This document shows positions 42,752-51,644 of a stretch of 64,000 nucleotides of DNA, piece by piece (positions within the stretch are counted from its first letter, which is position 1; each line of letters opens with the position of its first letter). The stretch lies in the NCBI RefSeq assembly GCF_045055655.1, contig NZ_JBANFI010000002.1:186001-250000 (forward strand), written 5' to 3'. A program made the translations under genes and the position numbers. The notes below the pieces were generated by a model. It was not told where the DNA came from. It saw only the letters and a list, made by a program, of their open reading frames with translations, and searched no databases. The stretch comes from Marinospirillum alkalitolerans (GTDB lineage: Bacteria; Pseudomonadota; Gammaproteobacteria; Pseudomonadales; Halomonadaceae).

Positions 42752-43612
42752 GTGATACCTCACCTGCTTAAACCCTGGACCTCATCGTGGAGAGGTCTAC
42801 ATGGATCGGCTTTGCTGCTGGCCGGCTGCCTGCTGAGTGCGCCCGCGTTCGCCAACACAGGTATCGATGAAACCTGGCCCGAGCCAATACGCCATCTCGC
42901 CTTACAGGGTCTACAGGTACAGGATTCCTTTCCAGTCGGAGACAGCTTAATTGGCTGGATTGTCCGCGCAGGGCAACAAGAGCAGCTGCTGTACACCACC
43001 CAAGATGGCGAGTTTTTAATTAACGGCGTGGTCTTGGATGCGCAAGGGCAGGATCTGACCAGACAACACCAGCGCGACTATCTTGCTCAGCCGGATTGGA
43101 GTGCGCTAGCGAGCAGTCACAAGATTACTGAGCCTAGCCTGCTCACCAATGAAGCTGGAGAAACGATCAGCCAGCGCGAACTCTATTTGTTTTTTGATCC
43201 CCTCTGCCCCTTTTCACGTCTAGCCTGGTTGGCGCTCCAGCCCTATCGTGAGCAAGGACTCACACTCCACTGGATACCGATTGCCTACCTGCAGCCTGAT
43301 AGCCGTTTGCAAGCTGCGGCCTTACTGGCCAGTGCTGATCAAGCAGCAGATCAGCTGCACCAACTCATGCGCGAGCCTAGCACCCAGCTCGAACTGGATG
43401 CCGCCGGTATCCAGGCTCAGGCCGCTGCATTACAAGACAATATGGGGCTGATGCGTGCCTTTGGTCTCAGTGGTACACCAAGTTGGATTTGGCAGGATGA
43501 ACAAGGCCAGCTGAATACGCATACGGGGATGTTGCGCCTGCCACGTATTAGTGAACTGCTGGATCTACCGCAGCCAAGCGTTCTTGAACCTGAACTGATT
43601 CGGTACCGCTAA
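42752..43612 (+). CDS. dsbG: DsbG/DsbC-like periplasmic thioredoxin-fold protein, monothiol site
   Basis: A 286-residue exported protein. A signal segment (SALLLAGCLLSAPAFANT) precedes a DsbC/G-type dimerisation region (WIVRAGQQEQLLYTTQDGEF, FLINGVVLDAQGQDLT) and a thioredoxin fold. The active site reads FDPLCPFSRLAW: Cys152 is present but the second Cys of CPYC is Ser155. The cis-Pro loop SGTPSWIW is intact. A single cysteine would favour stable mixed disulfides, not dithiol isomerisation. GTG 42752 with GGAG ten bases upstream. One base separates it from the TlpA-like gene, suggesting a shared redox role. Confidence 0.78.
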   Translation: MIPHLLKPWTSSWRGLHGSALLLAGCLLSAPAFANTGIDETWPEPIRHLALQGLQVQDSFPVGDSLIGWIVRAGQQEQLLYTTQDGEFLINGVVLDAQGQDLTRQHQRDYLAQPDWSALASSHKITEPSLLTNEAGETISQRELYLFFDPLCPFSRLAWLALQPYREQGLTLHWIPIAYLQPDSRLQAAALLASADQAADQLHQLMREPSTQLELDAAGIQAQAAALQDNMGLMRAFGLSGTPSWIWQDEQGQLNTHTGMLRLPRISELLDLPQPSVLEPELIRYR

Positions 43613-43613
43613 G

Positions 43614-44423
43614 ATGGATGCCCTGGCCATCGGTCCCTTCGTACTCAGCTATGAACGCCTAGCACTGCTTGGCGCAGCGGCTCTGCTCCTGTTGGGTGGC
43701 GAGCTGGCCAACCGACGTCATGCTGGCCTTGCCAACTGGAGCTGGTGGACTCTGCTGGTTGCCGCCTTATCCAGCCGCTTGGTTTTTGCCGCCACCACCC
43801 CTGAGGCTTATCTCAGCGCGCCCTGGACTCTCGTGTATTTCTGGCAGCCTGGTGCCAGCCTCTGGGGGGGACTAGCCGGTGCCCTGCTGTTCACCCTCTG
43901 GTACTGGCGGCGGCCAAACCAGCGCACACCACTGACCTGGGCAGTGAGCCTGCTGGTCGCCTCGGGGCTCTTGCTGCTGATGCTGCAACAAGCTCTACCC
44001 CGTACGCCTGTCACTGCCGACCCGCTGCCCGAGCTGACTTTTCAACAACTGGATGGCACGGAGTTTCATCTCGCCGCCCAGCAGGGCCAGCCGATTATCG
44101 TCAACCTCTGGGCGACCTGGTGTCCTCCCTGCCGCCGCGAAATGCCCGTTCTGGCCGAATATGATCAGGACCCACGTGTGCAGGTTATTCTGATCAATCA
44201 GGGTGAAAGCCTGCTTGGCGTTCAACGCTATCTCGATCAAGCCCAGCTGGAGTTTCAATTCCTGCTCCTCGATCCAAGGCAAGAAGCCATGGCCTTCTAC
44301 GGTGCTCCTGGGCTTCCTGCCACGCTGTTTTATAATGCGGAAGGAGAACTGGTCGATCGTCATTTTGGCGAGCTCAGTCGCGCGCAGCTTGAACGCTTTA
44401 CGCGTGAGTTCAGCGCACCCTAA
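43614..44423 (+). CDS. Membrane-anchored TlpA-like thioredoxin with Lgt-like N-terminus
   Basis: A 269-residue protein. Residues 1-125 have about four transmembrane helices resembling a shortened prolipoprotein diacylglyceryl transferase membrane region (FVLSYERLALLGAAALLLLG, WQPGASLWGGLAGALLFTLWY). Residues ~135-269 are a periplasmic thioredoxin domain of the TlpA/ResA type with WATWCPPCRREMP (Cys170, Cys173) and cis-Pro in APGLPATLFYN. It probably donates electrons to, or oxidises, its neighbour DsbG. In P. aeruginosa a similar pair is followed by a DsbD, as I recall; here no DsbD is adjacent. Confidence 0.8.
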   Translation: MDALAIGPFVLSYERLALLGAAALLLLGGELANRRHAGLANWSWWTLLVAALSSRLVFAATTPEAYLSAPWTLVYFWQPGASLWGGLAGALLFTLWYWRRPNQRTPLTWAVSLLVASGLLLLMLQQALPRTPVTADPLPELTFQQLDGTEFHLAAQQGQPIIVNLWATWCPPCRREMPVLAEYDQDPRVQVILINQGESLLGVQRYLDQAQLEFQFLLLDPRQEAMAFYGAPGLPATLFYNAEGELVDRHFGELSRAQLERFTREFSAP

Positions 44424-44499
44424 GCCACCTGCCTGATGGGTGCAGAGAAAGGGCTAGACAAGCCCGTCTCTGCGCCCTACAATTCTGGGCCTTATCTTT

Positions 44500-44576
44500 C
44501 CGCCCTTAGCTCAGCTGGATAGAGCGTTGCCCTCCGGAGGCAAAGGTCAGAGGTTCGAATCCTCTAGGGCGGGCCA
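44500..44576 (+). tRNA. tRNA-Arg (anticodon CCG)
   Basis: 77 nt with encoded CCA. Acceptor CCGCCCT pairs with AGGGCGG, discriminator G; the anticodon arm TTGCC-CTCCGGA-GGCAA gives CCG; AGAGG-TTCGAAT-CCTCT is the T-arm. Solitary gene between the TlpA-like and DUF2442 genes. Confidence 0.96.
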
Positions 44577-44627
44577 TTTTGATCTGGCCGCTGCGCCAGT
44601 CTAGACAAGCAAAATCGCGCCAGCAGT

Positions 44628-44879
44628 ATGCTCCTCTCGATTCTTCATGCTGAACCCTTGGATGCCTATCGCATCGCCCTCACTTTTAATAATCAGCACC
44701 GTGTGGTGGTGGATTTTGCGCCCTTTCTTTTTCATTCGCCCCATCCAGACTATGTCATCTATCAAGATCGCGCCCATTTCCTGCGCTTTCAACTCCTGGA
44801 TGGCAATCTTAACTGGGATGATTACCGGATGATTTTTCCTATCGAAGACCTGTATCATCAGCGACTGATACCAAGCTGA
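44628..44879 (+). CDS. DUF2442-family protein
   Basis: An 83-residue protein. The order of a short beta start (ILHAEPLDAYRIALTFNNQH), VVVDFAPFL, FLRFQLLDGNLNWDD and FPIEDLY matches DUF2442, small proteins often near toxin-antitoxin or chromosomal orphan loci and lacking a known activity. No partner toxin is visible here. No clear Shine-Dalgarno at ATG 44628, 51 bases after the tRNA. Confidence 0.7.
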   Translation: MLLSILHAEPLDAYRIALTFNNQHRVVVDFAPFLFHSPHPDYVIYQDRAHFLRFQLLDGNLNWDDYRMIFPIEDLYHQRLIPS

Positions 44880-44944
44880 GGCCATAGCAGCATCATATGA
44901 CCTCCGCCAGCAGCGCCTCACCCTGTGCTGATGGAGACCAATCA

Positions 44945-45160
44945 ATGAACCCAGTGCGCCCAAACAAGCTTCAACTCAGTAAATGGACAGCCTTACAACC
45001 TCGCGACAAAGAAAAACACTTTCTGGTGACACAGGTGGAATATGATGAAGAAGGTCGGGTGAGCTTATGCCTGCTTGAAGCCATCATGTCAAAGCACGAA
45101 TACAGTATTGATTGGACAGAACTCAAAGATGCGGCCCGCTGGCGGCAAGGCTGGCACTAG
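44945..45160 (+). CDS. TIGR02450-family Trp-rich small protein
   Basis: A 71-residue protein whose pattern LQLSKWTALQPRDKEKHFLV, then QVEYDEEGRVSLCLLEAIMS and IDWTELKDAARWRQGW, is that of the TIGR02450 family, common in marine and photosynthetic proteobacteria and of unknown function. ATG 44945 has GGAG eight bases upstream and is preferred to the frame opening at 44897. Confidence 0.8.
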   Translation: MNPVRPNKLQLSKWTALQPRDKEKHFLVTQVEYDEEGRVSLCLLEAIMSKHEYSIDWTELKDAARWRQGWH

Positions 45161-45183
45161 GTTAGGCCTGCATGGAGAAGAAG

Positions 45184-45408
45184 ATGGATTTTCAGTTTTC
45201 TACTGGGCAACACTTTGATCACTGGCTCGATCCTGAGCGTCAGTGGTTTTTGTTTGTCGAAAGCTTTGATCTGCAACGCTTCAGTCTGCGTGTTGGCAGC
45301 GTTGTCGATTCAGAAGACTTGGGCTCTTGCATCGCACAGGATGATGCCACACTCAACCACCAACTACGCCAGCTCTATCAGCACTGGCTGGATCAGCGAT
45401 CTCGCTAA
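45184..45408 (+). CDS. Small hypothetical protein
   Basis: A 74-residue acidic protein, rich in aromatic residues (DPERQWFLFVESFDLQRFSL, LYQHWLDQRSR). No family recognised. The start at ATG 45184 has GGAGAAGAAG directly upstream; an ATG four codons earlier has no ribosome site. It sits 23 bases after the TIGR02450 gene and 23 before the next gene, so the three small genes could form an operon. Confidence 0.55.
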   Translation: MDFQFSTGQHFDHWLDPERQWFLFVESFDLQRFSLRVGSVVDSEDLGSCIAQDDATLNHQLRQLYQHWLDQRSR

Positions 45409-45431
45409 AGCCAGCGCATCAGGAGACCTCT

Positions 45432-45776
45432 ATGCCTCTGTGGCTTTTTACTCTACTCTGCTTTTTACACCTACAGTTCACCGGCATGATCGCGATGGGC
45501 TTGATTTTTATGGCCTGTGCAGAAGGCAACTATATCCATGAGCGCAAGCATAATGACCGCTTGGTAAGACTCTGGTTTCTCTATAGCTTTTCTATCCCGT
45601 TCAGCTTGGGATGGCTCATTTATGGCTATGCCACCGACCAGAGCCCTCGCTTCTACTGGTGGTTTGCCCTGCCTTGGGCACTCCTACTGCTGATGCTCAG
45701 CTACTGGCGAATCACCGGGGTCTCGCCTCGGCAAGCGTCCAGCCAAACAGAGCAAGAGACAGACCACCCAGATTAA
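45432..45776 (+). CDS. Small membrane protein, function unknown
   Basis: A 114-residue protein with about three transmembrane helices (LLCFLHLQFTGMIAMGLIFM, WFLYSFSIPFSLGWLIYGY, WWFALPWALLLLMLSYW) and a polar C-terminal tail. ATG 45432 follows AGGAG. No recognised family. Confidence 0.6.
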   Translation: MPLWLFTLLCFLHLQFTGMIAMGLIFMACAEGNYIHERKHNDRLVRLWFLYSFSIPFSLGWLIYGYATDQSPRFYWWFALPWALLLLMLSYWRITGVSPRQASSQTEQETDHPD

Positions 45777-45896
45777 ATGCCACCTCAAACACGTCTTGTT
45801 TCTTGTCTTCTGTGCCGCGCAACCTCTACACTGTAAGATTAGTTATCGAGCGCAACTACATTTCAGCCACAAGACACAGACCTAACCGAGACGGCA

Positions 45897-47426
45897 TTGA
45901 ACATCTTTAGCTTGCTTAACCTCACCAGCGGCCTGCTCCTTTTAGGCCTCTCTGGCTTGGCTTGGCGTTATCGCGCCTTTCCTGCCGGCAAGACCTTTAT
46001 TGCTCTGATGCTGTGTGCTGCCACCTATAGTGTGGGGCTGGGATTGGAAGCCTTAAGCCACAATCTGGATCAGGCCTGGTGGTGGAGCCGCGTGCAATAT
46101 CTGGGTATTCCCTGGATCTCTCCACTGATTCTGCTGCTGGTTCTGCAGTTTTGTGGCTATGCACTCAACACACCCGCCGCCCGCGTTGGGCTCAGCCTGA
46201 TGTTCTCTTTTTCTGCTCTCGTGATGTTGGCGCATTGGACCAGTCCCGGCCATGACTGGTACTACCTGAACATACAGCTGGCCCACTGGCACAAGATTGG
46301 CATAGTGCAATTTACACCTGGTGGCCTGTATCAGGTGTTCAGCGTCTATTATCTTGGCGCATCTTTTTTTAGCCTGTTGATCCTCGCGCTACGCTCAATG
46401 GAAGTGAAAGGTGTCTTACGCCGCCAGACCTTGATCGTTCTGCTGGGTATTTCTATCCCGCTGGCCTTTAACCTCTCCTACCTTTTTCACTGGACACCCG
46501 AGCAGCTCGATATCACCCCACTGGCCTTTGCCTTGGGAACCCTGCCTCTGGCCTATGGGCTGTTTGTCAAACGCCTACTGGATTTACAACCTATTGCCAT
46601 GCGGCGCGTCTTTCGCTCTATGCCCATCGGTTGTTTGGTAACAGATCAGCGTGGCCTGCTACTGGATTACAATCCCGCTGCACGGCAGATCTTTCCGCTG
46701 TTAACGGAACAGTTGATTGGCGAGCCGCTCGCTGAACACCTCCCCGCTGAACTCGAGCTGGTCAATAAACTCCAGCAAGGCAAGCGTTTAGATCGGCTGG
46801 ATCAGCCGTGGACCTTAGATGGACAGCATTTCTATCGTGCTGAAATCACAACACTTTATGACGCCACTGGGCCTGTTGGGCGGCTGGTGATGATCCATAA
46901 TGTGACGGAGCACTACTGGGCTGAGAAAGCACTGCGCCAACTCGCAGAGCGCGATAGCCTGACCCATCTATTGAATCGGCGCAGCTTTGATGAGCAGTTC
47001 ACCTTACTCAGCCACAGCAGCGAATGCTACCGCCAGCCATTGGCCCTGATTTTGCTAGATATAGATCACTTCAAACAGCTGAATGACACCCAGGGCCATC
47101 AACAAGGCGATCAGGCTTTGATTGCCGTGGCTCAGTGTTTAAACGAACTGCAACGTCCGCAAGATATCGTCGCGCGCTATGGGGGTGAAGAATTCGTCCT
47201 TCTGCTCCCCGAAACCTGTCTCGATGAAGCCCTAGAACAGGCCGAACACATCAGAGCGCAGATTGAGGCGACCACACCTGTCACCGCCAGCCTCGGCGTC
47301 GCAAGCTGTACTTCGATGCAGGTCTGCAATCAGCAGCAGCTGCTTCAATTAGCGGATCAGGCTTTATATCGTGCTAAACAGGCCGGCCGCAATCAGGTAC
47401 AAGCGCAAGCCAGCATAGCGAGTTGA
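45897..47426 (+). CDS. 7TM-PAS-GGDEF diguanylate cyclase
   Basis: A 509-residue membrane enzyme. Seven helices fill residues ~1-215, resembling the N-terminal 7TM region of histidine-kinase-type sensors (YSVGLGLEALSHNLDQAWWW is characteristic). A PAS domain follows at ~230-345 (SMPIGCLVTDQRGLLLDYN). The GGDEF domain ends the protein, with an intact active site GGEEF at 429-433 and an I-site RPQD five residues upstream. It should make c-di-GMP in response to a membrane or PAS signal. The start is TTG 45897; no ATG is available nearby. The PilZ-HD-GYP gene follows. Confidence 0.88.
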   Translation: MNIFSLLNLTSGLLLLGLSGLAWRYRAFPAGKTFIALMLCAATYSVGLGLEALSHNLDQAWWWSRVQYLGIPWISPLILLLVLQFCGYALNTPAARVGLSLMFSFSALVMLAHWTSPGHDWYYLNIQLAHWHKIGIVQFTPGGLYQVFSVYYLGASFFSLLILALRSMEVKGVLRRQTLIVLLGISIPLAFNLSYLFHWTPEQLDITPLAFALGTLPLAYGLFVKRLLDLQPIAMRRVFRSMPIGCLVTDQRGLLLDYNPAARQIFPLLTEQLIGEPLAEHLPAELELVNKLQQGKRLDRLDQPWTLDGQHFYRAEITTLYDATGPVGRLVMIHNVTEHYWAEKALRQLAERDSLTHLLNRRSFDEQFTLLSHSSECYRQPLALILLDIDHFKQLNDTQGHQQGDQALIAVAQCLNELQRPQDIVARYGGEEFVLLLPETCLDEALEQAEHIRAQIEATTPVTASLGVASCTSMQVCNQQQLLQLADQALYRAKQAGRNQVQAQASIAS

Positions 47427-47540
47427 CCTTTAGCAAAGGATTGCGACTAAAGAAGGGCACGCTGCCAACAGCGAAAAACACATATTTATGCTATAAAAAG
47501 ATCAGGCAAGATCTTCACGTCTTAACAAGAGGGAGAAGTC

Positions 47541-49259
47541 ATGGCCACCTTACCTGCTTCACAAGAGCAACTCACCGGTCAGAAGCTGCGCCTAGCGATT
47601 GATGAAGGCATTCAGCATCAGCTGATTCGTCTCCAGCCAATGGAGAAAGATGACCTACCCAATGGCGATCAGACTTGGAAGGTCGATCGCGTCCTTTTGG
47701 TGCGTGAGACCCAGCGCCTCAAGCTGACACTCAGCGCGAATGAAGCCGACTTGGCTTTTCTAGCCAAACATCATCTTTTTCGTGTTTATGTCAAATTTCG
47801 CAACCTGCTTCATCATAGTGAACCTCTCGAGGTAGAGCGCATCCAACCTGGCACCAAAAACCTGACGCTGGAACTGCCTCTCCCTCAGCAGCTCACTCAG
47901 GTGTTTCATCGCGAGTTCTTTCGTGTCTATGTTGCCGGCCATCTGAACATTGAGGCCGAAGTCCAGACATCCATTGGTAGCCTGCGTGGCCAACTGGCCG
48001 ACTTATCTGCCTCTGGCTGTCGGATTCAACTCCCGCCTCAAATGGCCTTACACCTGCTGCGCCCATTGGATCCTTTATTTAGAGTACGGCTGATTTTCCC
48101 CTCGCAAAAGGATATTCATACCCCTTTTGAGATGACCTATCTGCGTCCAGATGATCAGTTTGAACATGCGCTACTGGGCTGCCATTTCTTACATGCTGAT
48201 CAAGACGAGGAAAGACGCTTCTTTCGTCTCACGCTTGATGTCGAGCGCGAATTGGCGAAGGTGACACGTCAGGATCAAAACCATAAGCGCTCATCATCAC
48301 TTTTCTTAGCACCCAGTAAAAGCAGTCATCATCGCCCAGTCAAGGCCACCAGCAAGCCCTTGCCTTCGTTGATTCAGCCCGAGCAGCGCAAAAAAATTCA
48401 GCGCATGGCAGACCTTCTGGCCTGCCAAGCCTTTTTGATTGCCCTGCAAGAAAACCTGAATGCAAAAATGATGCAGCAGCTGGCTAGTTCGCTGCTACAA
48501 GAGCTAGAAAAAGATGAACAAGGGTTTATTTTTGCCCTGAATCAACCTCACCCCAAAATCCATCCGACTATTTTGCATAGTTTGCGTGTAGCGGCACGCA
48601 GCTTTCCGTTGATGATGAAGATCGGGGTGAGTCATCGCATCGAGCTGGCCGTGATGGCCTCGCTCCTGGTGCATGATCTTGGCAAACTCTTTGTCAGCCG
48701 CCATCCCTGCTTTAATCCGCTGAAGCTCTCCCCTGAGCATTTACGCTCGATGAAGCGCCAGCATATCGCTGTTTTACGCTCTACTGCATCGATGAAATGG
48801 ATTCCACAACGCATTGGTGAATCCATCATCGTCAACAGCAATGAGCGCTTGGACGGCAGTGGCTATCCACGTGGTTTGGCCGGCGAAAAGCTCGATTCTT
48901 TGGCCCGCACGGTTGGTCTCGTCAAGGTACTGGACTGCCTTGTGTCTGGCCTCAATGATCCGGCCGTGACTTGGCGTGATGCCTACCGCTGGGTCGGCCA
49001 GCACAAGGAATGGTTTGATACAGGTTTGCTCAAGCGCTTTATGCAGCATTATGGGCTACGCCCTCTTGGCGCTTATATCGAATTTGGTGATGGCAAGGTC
49101 GCCAGTGTCAATCGTGTCGATACCCAAGGCATCGCGACCAGTGTGATCCTGATCGAAGGCAATGATCCAGGCAGTGAGGTCAAACTCACCCCCGAACTCG
49201 TCGAGCAATGGGGTGGCATCAAAGCAGAAGTGCTCGCGCCACCAGTGGAAGAAGCCTGA
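47541..49259 (+). CDS. PilZ-HD-GYP fusion protein (putative c-di-GMP sensor/phosphodiesterase)
   Basis: A 572-residue cytoplasmic protein. An N-terminal YcgR-like region leads into a PilZ domain with both c-di-GMP-binding motifs intact: R124-E-F-F-R128 (RxxxR) and D154-L-S-A-S-G (DxSxxG). After a basic linker, residues ~290-500 form an HD-GYP domain: HSLRVAARS, VHDLGKLF (HD at 378-379), KRQHIAVLRS and ERLDGSGYPRGL (GYP at 441-443). The canonical HHE before xxDGxGYP reads SNE, losing two metal-ligand histidines, so hydrolytic activity may be weak or absent. It lies downstream of a diguanylate cyclase. ATG 47541 has GGGAG. Confidence 0.87.
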   Translation: MATLPASQEQLTGQKLRLAIDEGIQHQLIRLQPMEKDDLPNGDQTWKVDRVLLVRETQRLKLTLSANEADLAFLAKHHLFRVYVKFRNLLHHSEPLEVERIQPGTKNLTLELPLPQQLTQVFHREFFRVYVAGHLNIEAEVQTSIGSLRGQLADLSASGCRIQLPPQMALHLLRPLDPLFRVRLIFPSQKDIHTPFEMTYLRPDDQFEHALLGCHFLHADQDEERRFFRLTLDVERELAKVTRQDQNHKRSSSLFLAPSKSSHHRPVKATSKPLPSLIQPEQRKKIQRMADLLACQAFLIALQENLNAKMMQQLASSLLQELEKDEQGFIFALNQPHPKIHPTILHSLRVAARSFPLMMKIGVSHRIELAVMASLLVHDLGKLFVSRHPCFNPLKLSPEHLRSMKRQHIAVLRSTASMKWIPQRIGESIIVNSNERLDGSGYPRGLAGEKLDSLARTVGLVKVLDCLVSGLNDPAVTWRDAYRWVGQHKEWFDTGLLKRFMQHYGLRPLGAYIEFGDGKVASVNRVDTQGIATSVILIEGNDPGSEVKLTPELVEQWGGIKAEVLAPPVEEA

Positions 49260-49418
49260 GCACAAGCCGACTAGAAGCGCTTGTCCTTGCCGCCGTGATC
49301 ATCTTGTCTCCCTTTGCTGGAGACGGCTGCTTGCCCACTTGCCTCACGCTGTGCCACCGCGGATAAGTCGATCTTGGCATGCAAATCACAGCCGTGTCTG
49401 ACCTGCCCATTCTGACGC

Positions 49419-51644
49419 TCACTCTGGCTGGGCATGGGCCAATAAATAAGCCTGCCAAGCTTCGGCGGCCAGTGGTGGTGAGTAGAAATAGCCTTGCACT
49501 CGGTCGCATCCAAGTTCACACAGTATCTGCTGCTGCTCTTGTGTTTCTACGCCTTCTGCAATCACGATGTGGCCGAGCATATGGCCGAGGTTAATCATCA
49601 TCTCAACCAGCAGTCGATCTTCTTTATGCTGCTCTAGGCCAGAGATAAAAGCACGATCGATCTTCAGCTTATCCAGCGGCAATTGTTGCAGATGGCTCAA
49701 GGACGAATAGCCAGTACCAAAATCATCCATCGCCACCTTGATGCCTCGATCACGCAAGCCTGCAATCAATTGCTGCAAGGCGGCAGGGTCCTCCATCATC
49801 ATGCTCTCGGTGATTTCAAGCTCAAGGTCTTCAGGTGTAATGCCGGTCTTCTGCAAGGCCTGATCCACCTGATCAAGAAAATGCGGATCGATTAACTGGC
49901 GCATCGAGACATTCACCGCCACAGTCAAGCGTTGCCCTGTTTCACGCCACCAACGCTGCTGCTCATGGCAGGCGGTCTCCAACACCCAGGCACCGAGAGG
50001 CACGATCAACCCCGTGGATTCAGCCGCCTCAATAAACTCAATAGGCGAGACCAGCTGCCCAGCACGCCGCCAGCGCAGCAAGGCCTCTGCGCCCATCAAG
50101 GATTGTGTTTGCAGGCAGTGTTGCGGCTGAAAATACACTTCGAGCTCACCACGCTCAATGCTATAGCGCAGTTCTTGGGCCACGCTCAAGCGCTGCTGCA
50201 AAGCACGCTCAAAGGCATGATCAAACAAGCTCAGCAAACCACGACGTGTATTCTTGCCATGCTTCATCGCAATGCTGACGTTTTGCAGCAAGGCTTTGGC
50301 TGTCTCTCCCTGTCCCGGATAAAAAGCCAGCCCAAGAGTGAAGCTCAACGGCAGGTCGTAGCCTTCGACATCCAATCCCTGATCCGTGGCTTCTTTAAAG
50401 GCTTCGACCCAAGGGTTAATCTGCTCAAGGCTGGCCTGTGGCAGCAACACGCTAAAGGTGTCCGCCGAGAGGCGAGCAATCAAAGCCGCTTGATGAAAAT
50501 GCTGTTTCAACAGCACTGCGATCTTTTTCAGCATCGCATCGCCAACGCCATAGCCCAGCCCATCATTGATCGATTGAAAATTATCGACATCCATCATCAA
50601 CACCGCAAAGGGTGTTTGATCCTGAATCAAACGCTCACAGGCCTCAAGGCAAGCATGCCGATTGGGCAGCAGCGTTAAGGTATCATGTAAGGCTTGGAAC
50701 TCCGTTTGCTCGAACAGCTGGGCATTCTCAAAACCCACGGCGATATTGATTGAAAACAATTCAATGAGGCGAATATCCATCTCGGTCAAAGGGCGATGGG
50801 TTTCAATACGCACCACCAGTTCATCTTGGCGCGGCGATTGAATATAAAGCAGCATATAGTCACTGCAGATCACATTCTGCTTGCTGCGCATGGCGTCGAG
50901 GATGGCCTCACGCACAGTGAGATCTTCAATATCCTGCACGCTCTGCCCGATCAAGTGTGAGTAATGCCCTGCGCCCGCCAGAATTCTAACCTGCTGATCT
51001 TGACTGTCCTCATGGCAGCAGATAAAACCATTTTCATCTATATCCAACAGGCTACACAACTGCAGCAGCACGCCCTGGGCGAAATCCTGTGCCGAATGGC
51101 GCAAAAACAAGTTCGGCGCATTCTTGATAATCATCGCTAGACCAGTGCGGCTTTGTTCCAGCATACGAATTTGCTGATAAGAACGCAGCGAAGCAATCAA
51201 TGCCGTCACCAAGCGTGTGCGCGATAGCTCACTCTTATGCTTATAGTCATTAATATCGTACTTTTTGATGACCTCCAGCTCTGGCGCATAACCAGGCTGA
51301 CCCGTACGCAGCACGATACGCACCTGCTGATCCTGCAGCTGATCACGAATATAGCCGACCAGCTTCAGGCCGGCTTGCTCTTCTTCCATCACCACATCAA
51401 GAAAGACACAGGCAAAAGGCCCTGCTTGCTCTAAAAGTTGACGCGCTTCAGCGGCTGAATAGGCGCTCATACACTCAATAGAACGTCCTAAGACTTCCAG
51501 CCCGAAAAAGGCCATTTTAGTGGCTTGATGCACATCGATATCATCATCAACAATCAAAATGCGCCAAGCTGGGCCTTCCATCAGCGGAGCCGTGATCGAC
51601 GCCTCATCGGCAAAGAGTAAAAGATCGTCTTCATTCGACTTCAC
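49419..51644 (-). CDS. Response regulator with REC, DUF3369-like, degenerate GGDEF and EAL domains
   Basis: A 741-residue output protein. The receiver domain (~28-155) has ILIVDDDIDV and phospho-acceptor Asp83 (VFLDVVM). A DUF3369/GAF-like region follows (~170-320). The GGDEF domain has ARLSADTF in place of GGDEF (near residue 392), so it should not make c-di-GMP. The EAL domain (~480-735) keeps EALLRW, VNVSMRQL, ELEITESM, DDFGTGYSSL and KIDRAFI, and so should be an active phosphodiesterase. It overlaps the upstream histidine kinase by 14 bases, which is its obvious partner. Confidence 0.9.
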   Translation of the reverse strand: MKSNEDDLLLFADEASITAPLMEGPAWRILIVDDDIDVHQATKMAFFGLEVLGRSIECMSAYSAAEARQLLEQAGPFACVFLDVVMEEEQAGLKLVGYIRDQLQDQQVRIVLRTGQPGYAPELEVIKKYDINDYKHKSELSRTRLVTALIASLRSYQQIRMLEQSRTGLAMIIKNAPNLFLRHSAQDFAQGVLLQLCSLLDIDENGFICCHEDSQDQQVRILAGAGHYSHLIGQSVQDIEDLTVREAILDAMRSKQNVICSDYMLLYIQSPRQDELVVRIETHRPLTEMDIRLIELFSINIAVGFENAQLFEQTEFQALHDTLTLLPNRHACLEACERLIQDQTPFAVLMMDVDNFQSINDGLGYGVGDAMLKKIAVLLKQHFHQAALIARLSADTFSVLLPQASLEQINPWVEAFKEATDQGLDVEGYDLPLSFTLGLAFYPGQGETAKALLQNVSIAMKHGKNTRRGLLSLFDHAFERALQQRLSVAQELRYSIERGELEVYFQPQHCLQTQSLMGAEALLRWRRAGQLVSPIEFIEAAESTGLIVPLGAWVLETACHEQQRWWRETGQRLTVAVNVSMRQLIDPHFLDQVDQALQKTGITPEDLELEITESMMMEDPAALQQLIAGLRDRGIKVAMDDFGTGYSSLSHLQQLPLDKLKIDRAFISGLEQHKEDRLLVEMMINLGHMLGHIVIAEGVETQEQQQILCELGCDRVQGYFYSPPLAAEAWQAYLLAHAQPE

